Virus record (IMG/VR): IMGVR_UViG_3300027987_000212
Coordinates: 62,001 to 126,000 of that record
DNA: 64,000 nt
DNA from: a virus
Strand: one strand, 5' to 3'
A model generated the notes under the pieces. The model had not been told where the DNA came from. It did not search any database and saw nothing but the letters and a program-made list of their open reading frames with translations. The position numbers and the translations under genes are program-made. Positions 31,900-41,845 of this stretch are shown here, in pieces; positions within the stretch are counted from its first letter, which is position 1; each line of letters begins with the position of its first letter.

Positions 31900-32543
31900 G
31901 GCACCAACGGAGCTCCTTCCGTAATCGTCCCTAGTACTCGTCCTACGTTTACTTGCTGAGACACGTGCACCCCCAATAACTGCATCGCATTCTGAGCATC
32001 CACACCCACAACTCCCAGACTCATAGCGCCATTCGGCTCAACCAAGTTGGCCCTAATTGCTGACGCAATGTTAACGAGGTAATCTACGGCCTGCCCCACA
32101 AGTACCAGGTTAGGCCCACCTGCTGCCAACTTCTTGTGCACAACAGTTTTGCCGTCCACCAATACAATGCCCCCCAATCTAGCTTCTAGCGCATCCACAT
32201 CAAAGTATTGGCGTTGCCTTCGCATGACGTCCAGTACACGCGTCAGGCCGGTGTAGCTCCGCTCCGGTACCCCCTGCTGCAAACTGAGGAGTGGCTCCCA
32301 ATTGTACTCCGAGAAGCGCGCACTGGCCGCCCACAACGCAGCTAAGGTTACCTCGAGTAGGTAGAAAGAGCGCAGCAGTTGCACGCTGTGACTTCTTCCC
32401 AACACACCCACCGTAGCCAGCATACTGTTGAGTGCGTCCAGTTCCGGCTCGTACAGTTGCGCCGACGGACCCTCTCGTACGGCATCCCTCAGCTTGTGAA
32501 GGAAGCGCCACGTCACTGGGCAACGAAGTTCGGTATCAGCCAT
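31887..32543 (-). CDS. Hypothetical protein (218 aa)
   Basis: This is a helical protein (DAVREGPSAQLYEPELDALN; LLRSFYLLEVTLAALWAAS) with a more beta-like second half. GGAGATAAG lies 10 bases before its ATG, so it probably starts a three-gene unit (32543 to 30920). Confidence 0.55.
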   Translation of the reverse strand: MADTELRCPVTWRFLHKLRDAVREGPSAQLYEPELDALNSMLATVGVLGRSHSVQLLRSFYLLEVTLAALWAASARFSEYNWEPLLSLQQGVPERSYTGLTRVLDVMRRQRQYFDVDALEARLGGIVLVDGKTVVHKKLAAGGPNLVLVGQAVDYLVNIASAIRANLVEPNGAMSLGVVGVDAQNAMQLLGVHVSQQVNVGRVLGTITEGAPLVPWTT

Positions 32544-32552
32544 AGCAGGAGG

Positions 32553-32561
32553 CTTATCTCC
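32553..32561 (-). promoter_or_regulatory. GRGATAAS element (minus strand)
   Basis: GGAGATAAG lies just upstream of the ATG at 32543. CTG stands 4 bases after it. No other RBS fits well, so the mRNA leader would be very short. Confidence 0.55.
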
Positions 32562-32585
32562 TACTACAGCTGAATTTCAAAGAGG

Positions 32586-34220
32586 CTACATCCTCGTGGA
32601 CGTAGCGGGCGTCTTCGTTGCTCCCGGTAGCGGTTTGCCGAATCCCACAGGCTTGGCAATCTGCGCAATGGACGGCCCTGGCGGCGGGCCCATCTTCAAC
32701 GTACCAACTGACTTGGCTTTGGAGAGCTGGCTTGCTGGCGAGAAGAGGCCGGCCTTCTTCTGCTTCTCGCTGGGAGGGCCCGCAGTCTTGAGCGGCGGTG
32801 CAGTAAATGGCGGCAGACTGCTGTGGTACTTCATGCTGGGAGGGTTCATGTCTCCGGAGAACTCTGACCGCGTGAAGCCCTCCTTCACCTTGGGTTGGGT
32901 TTCGCGCTGCTTGTCTCGTGCAACTCTACGTAGGGTGCCCGCACCCAGCGCTACTCCCCCAAGCATAGCCGCGCGTGCAGCGTACGAACCTAGTCCAGCC
33001 CCCATCGCGCGTCTAGCAGCTTTGAGCTCAGCTGGGCCTGCGCTAAGTCCTCGCAACGTCTTCAACCCAGTGTGTGAGGCACCCACTTCCGGTGCAAGTA
33101 ACGCCGCAGTACCAGCTGCCCCCAACCCCGCGCCGGCCAGTTGCGCTCTACGGTCGTCAGAACCAAGCAAGTAACCAGCTGTACCCGCTGCCCCAATCGA
33201 CGGTACCAGTGCTCGCGACAGCACATTTGCCGGCGTACTCTGTAGCAGCCTACCAACACGAGTCTTGTCTATAGCAGCATGTCCTAGTTCATGCGCCAAG
33301 GTAGCTGGAGAAGCCTTACCTACCACCGCTTTCGGACCGCCGGTACGCGTGTAGTAACCTCCTGCACCCAAGCTTCGGTCTAACTCTACTGGAACGGCAG
33401 CGCGGTCTACGAGTCTTCCAAACAAAGACTTTGTACCAGGCAGGGCACCCTCGTGTCGTACTGCACTCTCGAGTGCATCGTTAGCAGCATCAACACCCAT
33501 GTTGCCGCCTAGTACCAGACCGGCCGCGGCCAACTGCTTACCTCGGTGCGGCTCATTCGAACGCGTAGCATTAGCCAACTTCATCTCCGCTACCACCTGA
33601 CGTACTGCTGCAACTTTTGCCTGTAGCGGCTTCAACCCTTTGTCTGCGTTGAACGCCCCAACTCCCATCGTCTTCTTCAGACGCTGCACGGGGGTCTTGA
33701 ACCCTTGAGGCGTAAACCCCGACTGCGCACGCCAAGCATTGGGGTCAAACCAGCCCGCTGACTTCTCAAATCTCGAAGGCACCGCCTGCGAAGTCACCTT
33801 GAAGACGCGACAAGCGCCATCACCATCCCAGCTGCCGAGGTGTACCTTCTTGCCGCCGGGCGGGTCATCCTCGATAATCCCAAAGCTGTGCCCAACGTCA
33901 CCCACCTCACTGATTCGTGCTAAGAGCTTCTCTATAGCCTCCGCACCATCAGGGCTCGCCTCTATGGTTACGATAACGCGCGCCTGCGCAGCAAGCTTCT
34001 TCGTATCCAGCCTTCCTGGGTTGGGTGCCTTCACGTAGTCCTTCTTCGGACCGCTGTACTTCGCTTTCGCCGCCGCACGTCCCTCAGTTGTGCCGTACCC
34101 CTTTGGTGTCTTGCCCAGCTTGTGCGCTTGCTGAGTAGCGACGGCGAACGCCGTTGACTTCGACATGTCGGGGTTCTTGGCGAGCAAGTGCTTCGCCCTT
34201 TCATGAATCCATGCGGGCAT
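32586..34220 (-). CDS. Polyvalent protein with zincin metallopeptidase motif (544 aa)
   Basis: Residues 1-65 form a module typical of phage structural and ejected proteins (PAWIHERAKHLLAKNPDMSK, then TQQAHKLGKTPKGYGT). A middle region ~80-150 looks like an alpha/beta domain. The zinc-peptidase motif HELGH sits at residues 310-314 (LAHELGHAAIDK). Gly/Ala-rich hydrophobic stretches follow (~330-430), and the tail is Pro/Lys-rich. Polyvalent phage proteins combine such domains and are injected with DNA to act in the host; that role is inferred. It is the last gene of the tail operon. GAGGAGG precedes the ATG. Confidence 0.6.
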   Translation of the reverse strand: MPAWIHERAKHLLAKNPDMSKSTAFAVATQQAHKLGKTPKGYGTTEGRAAAKAKYSGPKKDYVKAPNPGRLDTKKLAAQARVIVTIEASPDGAEAIEKLLARISEVGDVGHSFGIIEDDPPGGKKVHLGSWDGDGACRVFKVTSQAVPSRFEKSAGWFDPNAWRAQSGFTPQGFKTPVQRLKKTMGVGAFNADKGLKPLQAKVAAVRQVVAEMKLANATRSNEPHRGKQLAAAGLVLGGNMGVDAANDALESAVRHEGALPGTKSLFGRLVDRAAVPVELDRSLGAGGYYTRTGGPKAVVGKASPATLAHELGHAAIDKTRVGRLLQSTPANVLSRALVPSIGAAGTAGYLLGSDDRRAQLAGAGLGAAGTAALLAPEVGASHTGLKTLRGLSAGPAELKAARRAMGAGLGSYAARAAMLGGVALGAGTLRRVARDKQRETQPKVKEGFTRSEFSGDMNPPSMKYHSSLPPFTAPPLKTAGPPSEKQKKAGLFSPASQLSKAKSVGTLKMGPPPGPSIAQIAKPVGFGKPLPGATKTPATSTRM

Positions 34221-34229
34221 AGCGCCTCC

Positions 34230-34628
34230 TCAAATACCAAGGGTTCTTCGGACGCGCCCGCGGCGATTGGCGGGCACATGTCCCACCAGCTCCTGCAAGC
34301 GCTGCTTCTCGGCGTTGTACTCGAGCCGGTGGCGCGCCGCCGGCATGAGGCCGCCAAAGATGACGCCCGTCGCGGCACCCCCCGCAACTTCACGAAGGTT
34401 GGGGACCAACCCGCGGGACAACTTCCCGGAGATGGCCCGATTCAGAAACCCCGCTGCTGGCCCAGCAACCGACCCCACGGCAGCCCCACGAAGTACTTGC
34501 TCTCGCGTCGGCGCCGAGTGCTCGAGGTCCCGCAGACGCTCCGCACTCTGCAGGATGTCCTGGGGAATCGCCATAGCCGCGCGCTTCTCCAGGGCAGCCA
34601 AGCACGCCCCGAATAGCCCCAGACTCAC
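34230..34628 (-). CDS. Small Gly/Ala-rich probable ejection protein (132 aa)
   Basis: The middle has membrane-like Gly/Ala stretches (VLRGAAVGSVAGPAAGFLNR, VAGGAATGVIFGGLMPAARH) flanked by charged helices. It is coupled by a GTGA overlap to the InPase gene and precedes the zincin gene, so the three are made together. Membrane-active, ejected role inferred from composition and position. Confidence 0.5.
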   Translation of the reverse strand: MSLGLFGACLAALEKRAAMAIPQDILQSAERLRDLEHSAPTREQVLRGAAVGSVAGPAAGFLNRAISGKLSRGLVPNLREVAGGAATGVIFGGLMPAARHRLEYNAEKQRLQELVGHVPANRRGRVRRTLGI

Positions 34629-36580
34629 ACCGACCCCACTGCCGGCGCAGCACGCCCCAGAAGACCCGCAGCCCGCCCAGCAAACTGACCCAGTCTCGGC
34701 ATCACTCGCTGAGCAGCCGTGCCGACCGCGTCCTGCCCGATGTGCCCCGCCGTCTCGCCCAGGGCAGAGAGGGCCGGCGCGAGCTTGCCGCCCAAAACCC
34801 CCGCCGCGCTCAGCGGGATGTGCGCCGCCGCCCCCAAAGCACCGACCGAGCCAATCTCGCCAACCAAGCCAGCCTTACCCGCATGTTGTACCATACCTGA
34901 CCCTATACGCCTGGCCACATTGGAGCCGGTACCCTGCAGCTCTTTTCCGACACCCCGAGTGAATCCCTCGATGGCGCCCCCAAGTGGTACCCCCAACGGG
35001 TTCAACGCCTTCTTCAAACCACTGGAGTGCTGAAGGTGGTGGCCAGCTGCATGCGCTGTCTCCCCCGCGACGCGGTGGGCGACTGACGTCGGACGAATCT
35101 GCCGAGCTACTGCGCTCTCACCCGCGCTCAGCCCCTTGGTGACGGGACCCCGGAGCATCGCGCCACCCTCCGCCAGCCCCTTCCCCAAACCGCCGTGCCC
35201 CCAAGCCCCTCGCAACTCTGCCGGGCGAGCAAACCGCGAAGCCAGTGACCGAAGGGCCTCGCGGAATGCCTCCTTGTCTTGTTCAGCAAGCTTGTCTAGC
35301 TCACCAAAGAAGCCCAAGTACCTGTCACCCGCGTGCGCTCGGTAGTCCGTAGTCACGAAGGCCATCTTACCTTCAGTACTGGGGGGAAGGGCACTGATGT
35401 CACTGAGTACTACGTGCGGCCCCTCTATGCGCACACGCTCAGCAGGGTTTGGGGAAAGGTTCTTGGTCGGCACGTCTCCCTGCTTAGCGTACTTGGATAC
35501 CTGTTGCGGCCCCGCTGATAAGAACGGGTCTGCTGGTACCGTAGCCGCGCTAGTCTGCCGTTCCTCCACGAAAGGCGCCGTACGCACGATGTCTCGGTCG
35601 GGTACATCGCCCCGACGCTTCGGCGGTGGACGCCTACCCTCTACCCTGCTCGGTTCTTCGCCCGCACCCCACTCCAGCAAGGCCTGCCCCGGCATCGCGG
35701 AGATTTTGACCAGCTTCTTCCCAGACGCTACCTGTTGCTTGAGAGAGTCCATGGACACACGCACCACCTTCCCAATGAGAGACGGGTCATCGTAGTGCTT
35801 CAGTATCGCCTTGCGGGCATCGTCCCGCCCGGCAAATCCAAGCATGACCGTGTCTTCGTCGTACTTCCCCGACGGCGTCTTCTGCCGAACCACGAAAGCA
35901 TCCGGCGCCGACCGGTCAGGCCCAACGTACGCATCGACCTCATCCCCATCTGCACCCTTCGTTCCGCGGATGTACCCGTAGGGTAGCTTGAACTTCGTCC
36001 GCCACTTGGAGCCGTCATCGTTGGTACCCTCACGCACGGAGCCTTTGCGGTTCTCGATGTCGACAGTGAGGCCCTGGAACTTCGTACGCCCTTGAAGCTT
36101 GAACCCATCCTTGTTAGTTCCCAAAGAGGACGCGTACTTCAAACTCCCATCAGAATTCTCGCCGCGCCGCTCCAGCAATCGACGCCAACGCGTTTGGAGA
36201 CTAGCAGCAACAGCTTCTTTACCTCTCTCCATCTTCTTCAGCTTGGTGTAGTACCCGGGGTCTTCCGTTAGGTGGTCCATCGTTATCTCTCGCGCCAAAG
36301 CTGGTCGACTAGTATGTTCACTCTCGACACGCATACCTTGACGCAATGATGCTGCGCTAAAGTCACCCGGCTTCTTCTTGTCCGCCAAACCTCCAGGAAG
36401 TAGGTCAGCACCTAGCTTCGGACTCACCTCCGACGCATCCGCAGTTACTTGACCCACCGAACGTTTGAACAAGGTACCCTCCTTATCCTTGCGGAGGAGA
36501 GTCGACACACGCATTGGTCTTCGTCCGCGCCGACTTTGGGCCAAGGTGTACTGTGTTTTCGACGCGGCGTCTTTGAACAT
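34625..36580 (-). CDS. Polyvalent protein with InPase-like domain (651 aa)
   Basis: Residues ~165-295 match the inorganic-pyrophosphatase-like (InPase) domain known from phage and conjugative polyvalent proteins: FQGLTVDIENRKGSVREGT, then LPYGYIRGTKGADGDEVDAY, with the metal-binding acidic cluster D-G-D-E-V-D, and KYDEDTVMLGF. The N terminus is basic. The C-terminal ~300 residues are Gly/Ala-rich helices typical of ejected proteins. Known family context suggests counter-defence or nucleotide/pyrophosphate handling in the new host. Start ATG 36580 follows AGAGG; it abuts the 82-residue gene. Confidence 0.65.
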   Translation of the reverse strand: MFKDAASKTQYTLAQSRRGRRPMRVSTLLRKDKEGTLFKRSVGQVTADASEVSPKLGADLLPGGLADKKKPGDFSAASLRQGMRVESEHTSRPALAREITMDHLTEDPGYYTKLKKMERGKEAVAASLQTRWRRLLERRGENSDGSLKYASSLGTNKDGFKLQGRTKFQGLTVDIENRKGSVREGTNDDGSKWRTKFKLPYGYIRGTKGADGDEVDAYVGPDRSAPDAFVVRQKTPSGKYDEDTVMLGFAGRDDARKAILKHYDDPSLIGKVVRVSMDSLKQQVASGKKLVKISAMPGQALLEWGAGEEPSRVEGRRPPPKRRGDVPDRDIVRTAPFVEERQTSAATVPADPFLSAGPQQVSKYAKQGDVPTKNLSPNPAERVRIEGPHVVLSDISALPPSTEGKMAFVTTDYRAHAGDRYLGFFGELDKLAEQDKEAFREALRSLASRFARPAELRGAWGHGGLGKGLAEGGAMLRGPVTKGLSAGESAVARQIRPTSVAHRVAGETAHAAGHHLQHSSGLKKALNPLGVPLGGAIEGFTRGVGKELQGTGSNVARRIGSGMVQHAGKAGLVGEIGSVGALGAAAHIPLSAAGVLGGKLAPALSALGETAGHIGQDAVGTAAQRVMPRLGQFAGRAAGLLGRAAPAVGSV

Positions 36581-36828
36581 CACATCCTCTTCAGGTAATC
36601 CTGCACACCTACCGCTATCTCTGCCGCACGACGTGGGTCACGCGTGGCTACATTGGTTATCTGCGTCAAGGCAGGTAAGTCTTGCGGCTGAAGACCTCGA
36701 GCAAGCGCTTGTCGTGTCAGAGCGCTCACAACACTGCTTGCCGAGAAGTGGTCAACATCGAGGGCTGCGGGAGGGATAGAGCTCATGCACATAGTTGTAC
36801 CACCCCAACTTAGTGCTGCGGAAGTCAC
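36580..36828 (-). CDS. Small hypothetical protein (82 aa)
   Basis: It may begin at GTG 36828, overlapping the hub stop (GTGA), or at ATG 36792, with GGGGTGG upstream. The C-terminal helix (PALTQITNVATRDPRRAAEI) is regular. It sits between the hub gene and the InPase gene. Function unknown. Confidence 0.5.
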   Translation of the reverse strand: MTSAALSWGGTTMCMSSIPPAALDVDHFSASSVVSALTRQALARGLQPQDLPALTQITNVATRDPRRAAEIAVGVQDYLKRM

Positions 36829-39800
36829 CCCAACAATCCACGAGAGAACAGCAAGGCAGACAAGTACGCCTGCACCTGTCGTTGCTTACGCCCACGCGTA
36901 TCACCACGCTGGGCAACTGTACTACCTCGCTTGATACCCAGCACGTTTTCAATATCTGGACCTACAAGCCCAAACAAGTCATCGTACGGACCGAATGCCC
37001 TAGAGTGGAAACCCTCGATGCCCGAAAGTACGGCTGAGCCGTCAGAGTTGAACACCAGGTCACTGGTACCGAGCATATCGACCATCGTCGCGATGGGCCG
37101 CCACGTGTATGCACGAATGAACTCGTCGACATCCAGCCGTTGCTGCCTCACGTAGGAGTAGGTCATGACCAAAAACTCGGCGGCTTGTTCGATGGAGGAG
37201 CCCTCCTCTAGCTGCAGCAGTACCGGAGCGTCCCGTCTTGGGTCATCCCCAGCAGCCGCAGCAGCCGCCTCGTCTTGGGCTTTCTGCGCCGCTTCTGAAA
37301 AGCCGCTCAAACTAGCGCCAGTCGGGTCGGAGATAGTGTGCGGGTCTGTGATAGCCCCAATCCCGAACAGCGTGTTGTACGCCTCACCGATTTTTGCGGA
37401 GGACCAAACATCTCCGTACCACCCTGGCCGCAAGTACTCCTCCATCGGTAGGTCGACTTGCTCTTGGCGGTACCGCGGCACCTCCTCTTCCACCCGATAG
37501 GCGTTGAAGACCACATCACGGTCACGGTCCCCAACAATTGCCTCCACATCTGTAGAGCCCAGGGCGCTAGCAGACGTAGGAACACCAACGGGCACCAGCG
37601 GCACCTTGAACTGCGTCGTGTCTGCCACAGTCTTTCGCCGCCTACCAAACAAGGGTAAGCGTGCGGTACCTTCACGATTTGCCGCTGCAGAACCTGAGTT
37701 AGCCTCTCGTATGTACTGTAGCGTAACATCTGTAACGGTAGTGATGATACCGCCTTTCGGCCCCAACGAACCAACTGCGGGGGCAGATAGCGCAGCGATG
37801 TCCGTAGCACGTAATGCTGCCTGGTCTTGTTTCTTGTACGCAGAAGTAGACGCCTCGAACGTACCCAAGAACTCGACAGTTTCGTCTAACTGCCTCGGGT
37901 AACTGATGTTAATCTCCGTCCTGCCACGTTCCTCAGCCTGACTCACGGCATGCGAAACCTGCGTGAAGTTACCGAGAAAGTGCGTCCCCAGCAACTGGAG
38001 ACGCTCGGTTGTCGGGAAGCCCCGCTTCTCCGCTAGTTCATTGTGTGCAGCAATGACCTCTGCATCGACATACTTGTCGATAATCAAACCTGGACACCCA
38101 CAAGCAATGTACGGGTTGAACTTCCCGGCCACGCGCATCTGCCGCGCATTGAATCGATGCTTGAAGTAGAGGAAGTTGGTACTACGCTGAGCAAACCCAA
38201 CCTTCGTCGGATTCTGCTGAGTACCGGAGCGTGCTGCAAATACGTTGAACTCCCCCATCTTCTCGAACACGGGCAGAATGCCCGTGAATAGCTCATGGTC
38301 GAGCAAGTCGTTGCGAAGAACATCACGTAGGTTTGTCTGGTCCTGCTTCAACGACCGCCCTTGCGGCGCAAAGTAGAACTTGTCGAAGAGGAAGTCCTCC
38401 CCAAAGAACTCGTCGTTCGTCTTCAACAAAAATCGAGTAGGCTCCTGCAACCACATTCTCTGGTAGACAATCTGGTCGTAGTCCTCGGGGAATAGCACGT
38501 TGCACCGTGGCGGAGCCCCAAACCAGATGTCGGGCCTGAACACTTGCTGCATCAACCTAGCCGGCTCTTGCTGCCCCGCGACCGTAGTAGGTACCGTGTA
38601 CTGGGCAAGCCGCAACAAGTGCCCCTGAGCTGTGCTCAATGAATCGACTAGTCTGCTCTGCTCAGCACTGGGGGTCGCCAAGCTCCACCGGTTAAGCTGC
38701 GTCAGCGCCTTACCCAGTGCCGTAGCTGCTTGACTGAGAAGGCTCTTCGCCCCCGCGGGTGCGCGTCGACTCGCTGTAGTTGCCTGCGCACGGTTAATCG
38801 CTGTCCTGACGCTACCTACCCTGCCGCGCAGAGTAATACGTAGGGACTCTGACCCGATAGCTACCACCTCTGGTGCGGTCAGGTCTGACTGCAGTGTGCC
38901 GATGATGTCGCCTAAGGACTTTGCCGCGTTCTCCCCCAGTACCGCCAGCGGAGCTAATGTAGGGTCATCGGAAAGCTTCTTGCGTGCAGAACCACTAACT
39001 GCGTTGTCTTTCCCCGGTACGTACCGTGGGCAAGGTTGAGCATACATCTCATGGAAGATGATACCGGAGAGTGCGTTCACTGCTTGCCGGAAAGAAGTCT
39101 GCCCGCCTAGGCCACCCAGCAGTCGGCTAAACAATCCCGAATAGCCCTGTCGCGCAAGTATCCTACTCGAGGTGGGGTCTTCCTCGATAGCGCCAATCAT
39201 CTGCGTCAAATGCAGGCGCAGCTCAGCCAACGAAAAGAAGATGTTCTGCCCAGCAATCTTCTTCACGCTACCACCATTGCCACGGACCTGGTACACGCCT
39301 CCGATAGCTTCCAGTAGCCTGATGATGCCAGCGGACAGCCCCTTCATCTTCGGGTACGTGTTACACCCTCCTGCAGAGGCGAGCCGCGTTAGCACCTCCC
39401 CTTTGTTGGACAAGAAGTCGGTAAAGAGGTTGGTCGCCCCTCCCGAGAATACCGCCTTGATGCCTGGCCCGAAGATGCCCGTATTGCTCCACTGATACGC
39501 GTAGTCCCAGTAGTTACTAAGGTCGGCGCACTGCAGTACTAAAGAACGTTGCGACTGCGCCTTAGTCCACTGAAACCCGATGACTTCTCCTACGAACAAG
39601 CACTTATACCGGTCGTTGTTCAAGTCAGACTCAGCATTGACTAGCGCCTGCTGTACATCCGACGGCACCTCGTTCCTGTACGCCAAAGGGTCAAAGCCCT
39701 GTAGGGTCTTCTCATGCCGGGAGGGGCTCTGCTCCGACCGCCCTCCCATCCCTTTGCGTACCAAAGGACTCTTCTGCTCGTACATGTCCAAGAAGAACAC

Positions 39801-39968
39801 ATGGACTAACGTACGTGGGAGAAACCTAGTACCCTCAGCCAAGGGAGGTATTTGTATGGAACAGACGATAGGACTGTTTGGCGCCGTCTGCACGTTGGCC
39901 GCCACAATAGGCACTTCAATGCCTTCAAGAAACAGCCTAAGCCTAAGTCGTTGTCCGTAAGCAGTCAT
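36825..39968 (-). CDS. Probable baseplate hub / tail tip protein (1047 aa)
   Basis: The N-terminal ~170 residues are strand-rich with 'LFVGEVIGFQWTKAQSQRSL' and 'LQCADLSNYWDY', a pattern of gp27-like hubs. Around residues 480-640 the sequence 'RCNVLFPEDYDQIVYQRMWL', EFNVFAARSG and FNPYIACGCPGLIID again fits hub proteins that cap the tube. Helical inserts lie between. It follows the tape measure and a 625-residue tail protein in the operon, the usual hub position. It is large for the family because of a C-terminal ~300-residue extension. Confidence 0.62.
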   Translation of the reverse strand: MTAYGQRLRLRLFLEGIEVPIVAANVQTAPNSPIVCSIQIPPLAEGTRFLPRTLVHVFFLDMYEQKSPLVRKGMGGRSEQSPSRHEKTLQGFDPLAYRNEVPSDVQQALVNAESDLNNDRYKCLFVGEVIGFQWTKAQSQRSLVLQCADLSNYWDYAYQWSNTGIFGPGIKAVFSGGATNLFTDFLSNKGEVLTRLASAGGCNTYPKMKGLSAGIIRLLEAIGGVYQVRGNGGSVKKIAGQNIFFSLAELRLHLTQMIGAIEEDPTSSRILARQGYSGLFSRLLGGLGGQTSFRQAVNALSGIIFHEMYAQPCPRYVPGKDNAVSGSARKKLSDDPTLAPLAVLGENAAKSLGDIIGTLQSDLTAPEVVAIGSESLRITLRGRVGSVRTAINRAQATTASRRAPAGAKSLLSQAATALGKALTQLNRWSLATPSAEQSRLVDSLSTAQGHLLRLAQYTVPTTVAGQQEPARLMQQVFRPDIWFGAPPRCNVLFPEDYDQIVYQRMWLQEPTRFLLKTNDEFFGEDFLFDKFYFAPQGRSLKQDQTNLRDVLRNDLLDHELFTGILPVFEKMGEFNVFAARSGTQQNPTKVGFAQRSTNFLYFKHRFNARQMRVAGKFNPYIACGCPGLIIDKYVDAEVIAAHNELAEKRGFPTTERLQLLGTHFLGNFTQVSHAVSQAEERGRTEINISYPRQLDETVEFLGTFEASTSAYKKQDQAALRATDIAALSAPAVGSLGPKGGIITTVTDVTLQYIREANSGSAAANREGTARLPLFGRRRKTVADTTQFKVPLVPVGVPTSASALGSTDVEAIVGDRDRDVVFNAYRVEEEVPRYRQEQVDLPMEEYLRPGWYGDVWSSAKIGEAYNTLFGIGAITDPHTISDPTGASLSGFSEAAQKAQDEAAAAAAGDDPRRDAPVLLQLEEGSSIEQAAEFLVMTYSYVRQQRLDVDEFIRAYTWRPIATMVDMLGTSDLVFNSDGSAVLSGIEGFHSRAFGPYDDLFGLVGPDIENVLGIKRGSTVAQRGDTRGRKQRQVQAYLSALLFSRGLLG

Positions 39969-41845
39969 TAGGGTATCGATAGTTTGAAGCCAGCACTCAC
40001 ACCGACGCTACTACCAATACCGAAACCACCTCCTACAGACAAAGTCAACTCACCAAACGACCCCGCAGGTGCGGGACAAGGCGTACCGCCCAAGTTGCTT
40101 TGGCCGAAGCCAAGTAGCCGCTCAGCCGTCAAGTCGGACCGCGCCTGAGCAGAAGACCGCGCGCTGCCTGTGACATCCAGAATCCCATCCAGCGACACGA
40201 CGGCAAATGCGGAGGGCTTACCCCCGATAGCAAACGACGCACCACCAGCCAGCCCTGTTGTACTGGCACCGATGCCAATACCAGAACCAAACACTGTGGA
40301 GTCTTGCCGTGGCTTCAAGAAACGTTCGAATGCACTACGGTTGTCTTGTACACCCGCCAACGTGAACTTACTCGGGTCTTTGAACCCTGGGTCCCCTGCA
40401 GCCCCCAAACCACCGCCGTAGCCGCTCCCACCAAATGACCCAAAGCCGGCTTGCCCAAACCCTGGCCCAGATACAAAGTCACTGCGATAGCCGTAATCGG
40501 CATCCCCTGCCCCCTGCACAAAGCGGTTGTCTTTCTGCCGTTCATCTACGACAGACCTACCGTACACAGCACCCAACGGGTCTTGTGAAAGACTACTACT
40601 GTAACTCGTGGTAGGTTCAGCCAACGCAGACAATCCGTAGCCAAACCCAGCACCGCTCTGCGGCTGGAAGGTGGCCCCTAGCTTTGCGTCTACCCGCGCA
40701 GATAACCCGATACCGCTCAGTGCACTGGGGGTATCGAGGTTTGCCCCATAGCAAGACAGGAATGAGATAGCCGCGAAGAACAAGTCCTCAGCCTCGAGCT
40801 GGCTGCGTATCGTCGGGGTCAGTGAGTTAGGGATACTCCCGTCGCCAAATCCGAAGTACGTGTTCCCGTCCTGCCCCACGTACTCATCGATGTTGTTTGC
40901 GATGAGACTACGCAAAGGTCTTCCAGACCGAAACACTAGGTCTGTCAGGTTGATGCCCTCGACTTGGTCTGCTACTCGATTGATGGCTGCCTGCACATCC
41001 GGAGCAACTGCATACGTAGGGGGCATCTCGCGTAAGAACGCGCTGAGCTTTTTACGCTGACCAATGCCTCCCTCATTGATGATGTCACGAATATCGTTAC
41101 CCTTGACGCCCACACTCTCACTGTTGATGGTATCGAGCGCAGCCCCCTGATAGTGCACCGTCAGGTCTTCCGCAGCCCGGCCGCCTGTGAGCTCTATGCC
41201 CGGTGGTATGTACGCGCTAGCTCGTATCGGGAAGTTGGGGTCCCCGATGAACGAGACATTTCGGTAGCTAGTGATGAACATCTGGAAGTTCATCTGCACC
41301 AAGAATTGCTCCGTACTCAGCTTTACGGCAGCGCAATTGAGCATGTACCCCTCTACGATGTTGTCGTCGTAGAACAGGTACATGCGAGCTCCCAGCTCAA
41401 CCAGCCGCGTACCTCGGAAGTACTGCTCGTAGTTCTCCCACCACTCTGCCTCCCAGTTGAAGTCGTGCGAATTGATGAGAACGGCTTGCACGTTCAAGAA
41501 ACGCGGATTCTCTCCAAAGAAATGGATGTAGGACGCACCAAACGTCTCGACAACTTGGTGCTTCTCCATTCGTTGCTCCTGTACTTGCTGCAGGATGAAG
41601 TTAGCGTAACCGCTGGAGGTCTTGCCATCAGGACTGCTCGAGTCGGTAAGTGGTATCTCCGTACCGTCTGCTTGAATTACCTTCACTGCCCCGTAAGTGT
41701 CCTCCTTGAGCTCGAGTCCCCGCGTCGGTCGACGCGCTACCCGGCGACCAGCCCGACGACTCCTCGAACCACGCGACCTCTTTGCCTGCTGATTACTCAG
41801 CACTTGTTCGAACGCATCAGTAGTAAGCTCAACGAAGACGGCCAT
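39968..41845 (-). CDS. Tail/baseplate protein with Gly-rich C terminus (625 aa)
   Basis: A basic N terminus (RGSRSRRAGRRVARRPTRG) is followed by a conserved-looking core near residues 85-190 (FGASYIHFFGENPRFLNVQA, 'WEAEWWENYEQYFRG', ARMYLFYDDNIVEGYMLNCA) that reads like a tail-tube-end or baseplate connector protein. The last ~230 residues are Gly/Ser-rich and flexible. It lies between the 88-residue gene and the hub gene, overlapping both by one base. Specific family not recognised; tail role inferred from position. Confidence 0.58.
   Translation of the reverse strand: MAVFVELTTDAFEQVLSNQQAKRSRGSRSRRAGRRVARRPTRGLELKEDTYGAVKVIQADGTEIPLTDSSSPDGKTSSGYANFILQQVQEQRMEKHQVVETFGASYIHFFGENPRFLNVQAVLINSHDFNWEAEWWENYEQYFRGTRLVELGARMYLFYDDNIVEGYMLNCAAVKLSTEQFLVQMNFQMFITSYRNVSFIGDPNFPIRASAYIPPGIELTGGRAAEDLTVHYQGAALDTINSESVGVKGNDIRDIINEGGIGQRKKLSAFLREMPPTYAVAPDVQAAINRVADQVEGINLTDLVFRSGRPLRSLIANNIDEYVGQDGNTYFGFGDGSIPNSLTPTIRSQLEAEDLFFAAISFLSCYGANLDTPSALSGIGLSARVDAKLGATFQPQSGAGFGYGLSALAEPTTSYSSSLSQDPLGAVYGRSVVDERQKDNRFVQGAGDADYGYRSDFVSGPGFGQAGFGSFGGSGYGGGLGAAGDPGFKDPSKFTLAGVQDNRSAFERFLKPRQDSTVFGSGIGIGASTTGLAGGASFAIGGKPSAFAVVSLDGILDVTGSARSSAQARSDLTAERLLGFGQSNLGGTPCPAPAGSFGELTLSVGGGFGIGSSVGVSAGFKLSIP

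Noticed and set aside
34267-34962. 231-codon plus-strand frame opposite the 132- and 651-residue genes
   Set aside because: Pro/Ala/Arg-rich antisense shadow in GC-rich sequence.
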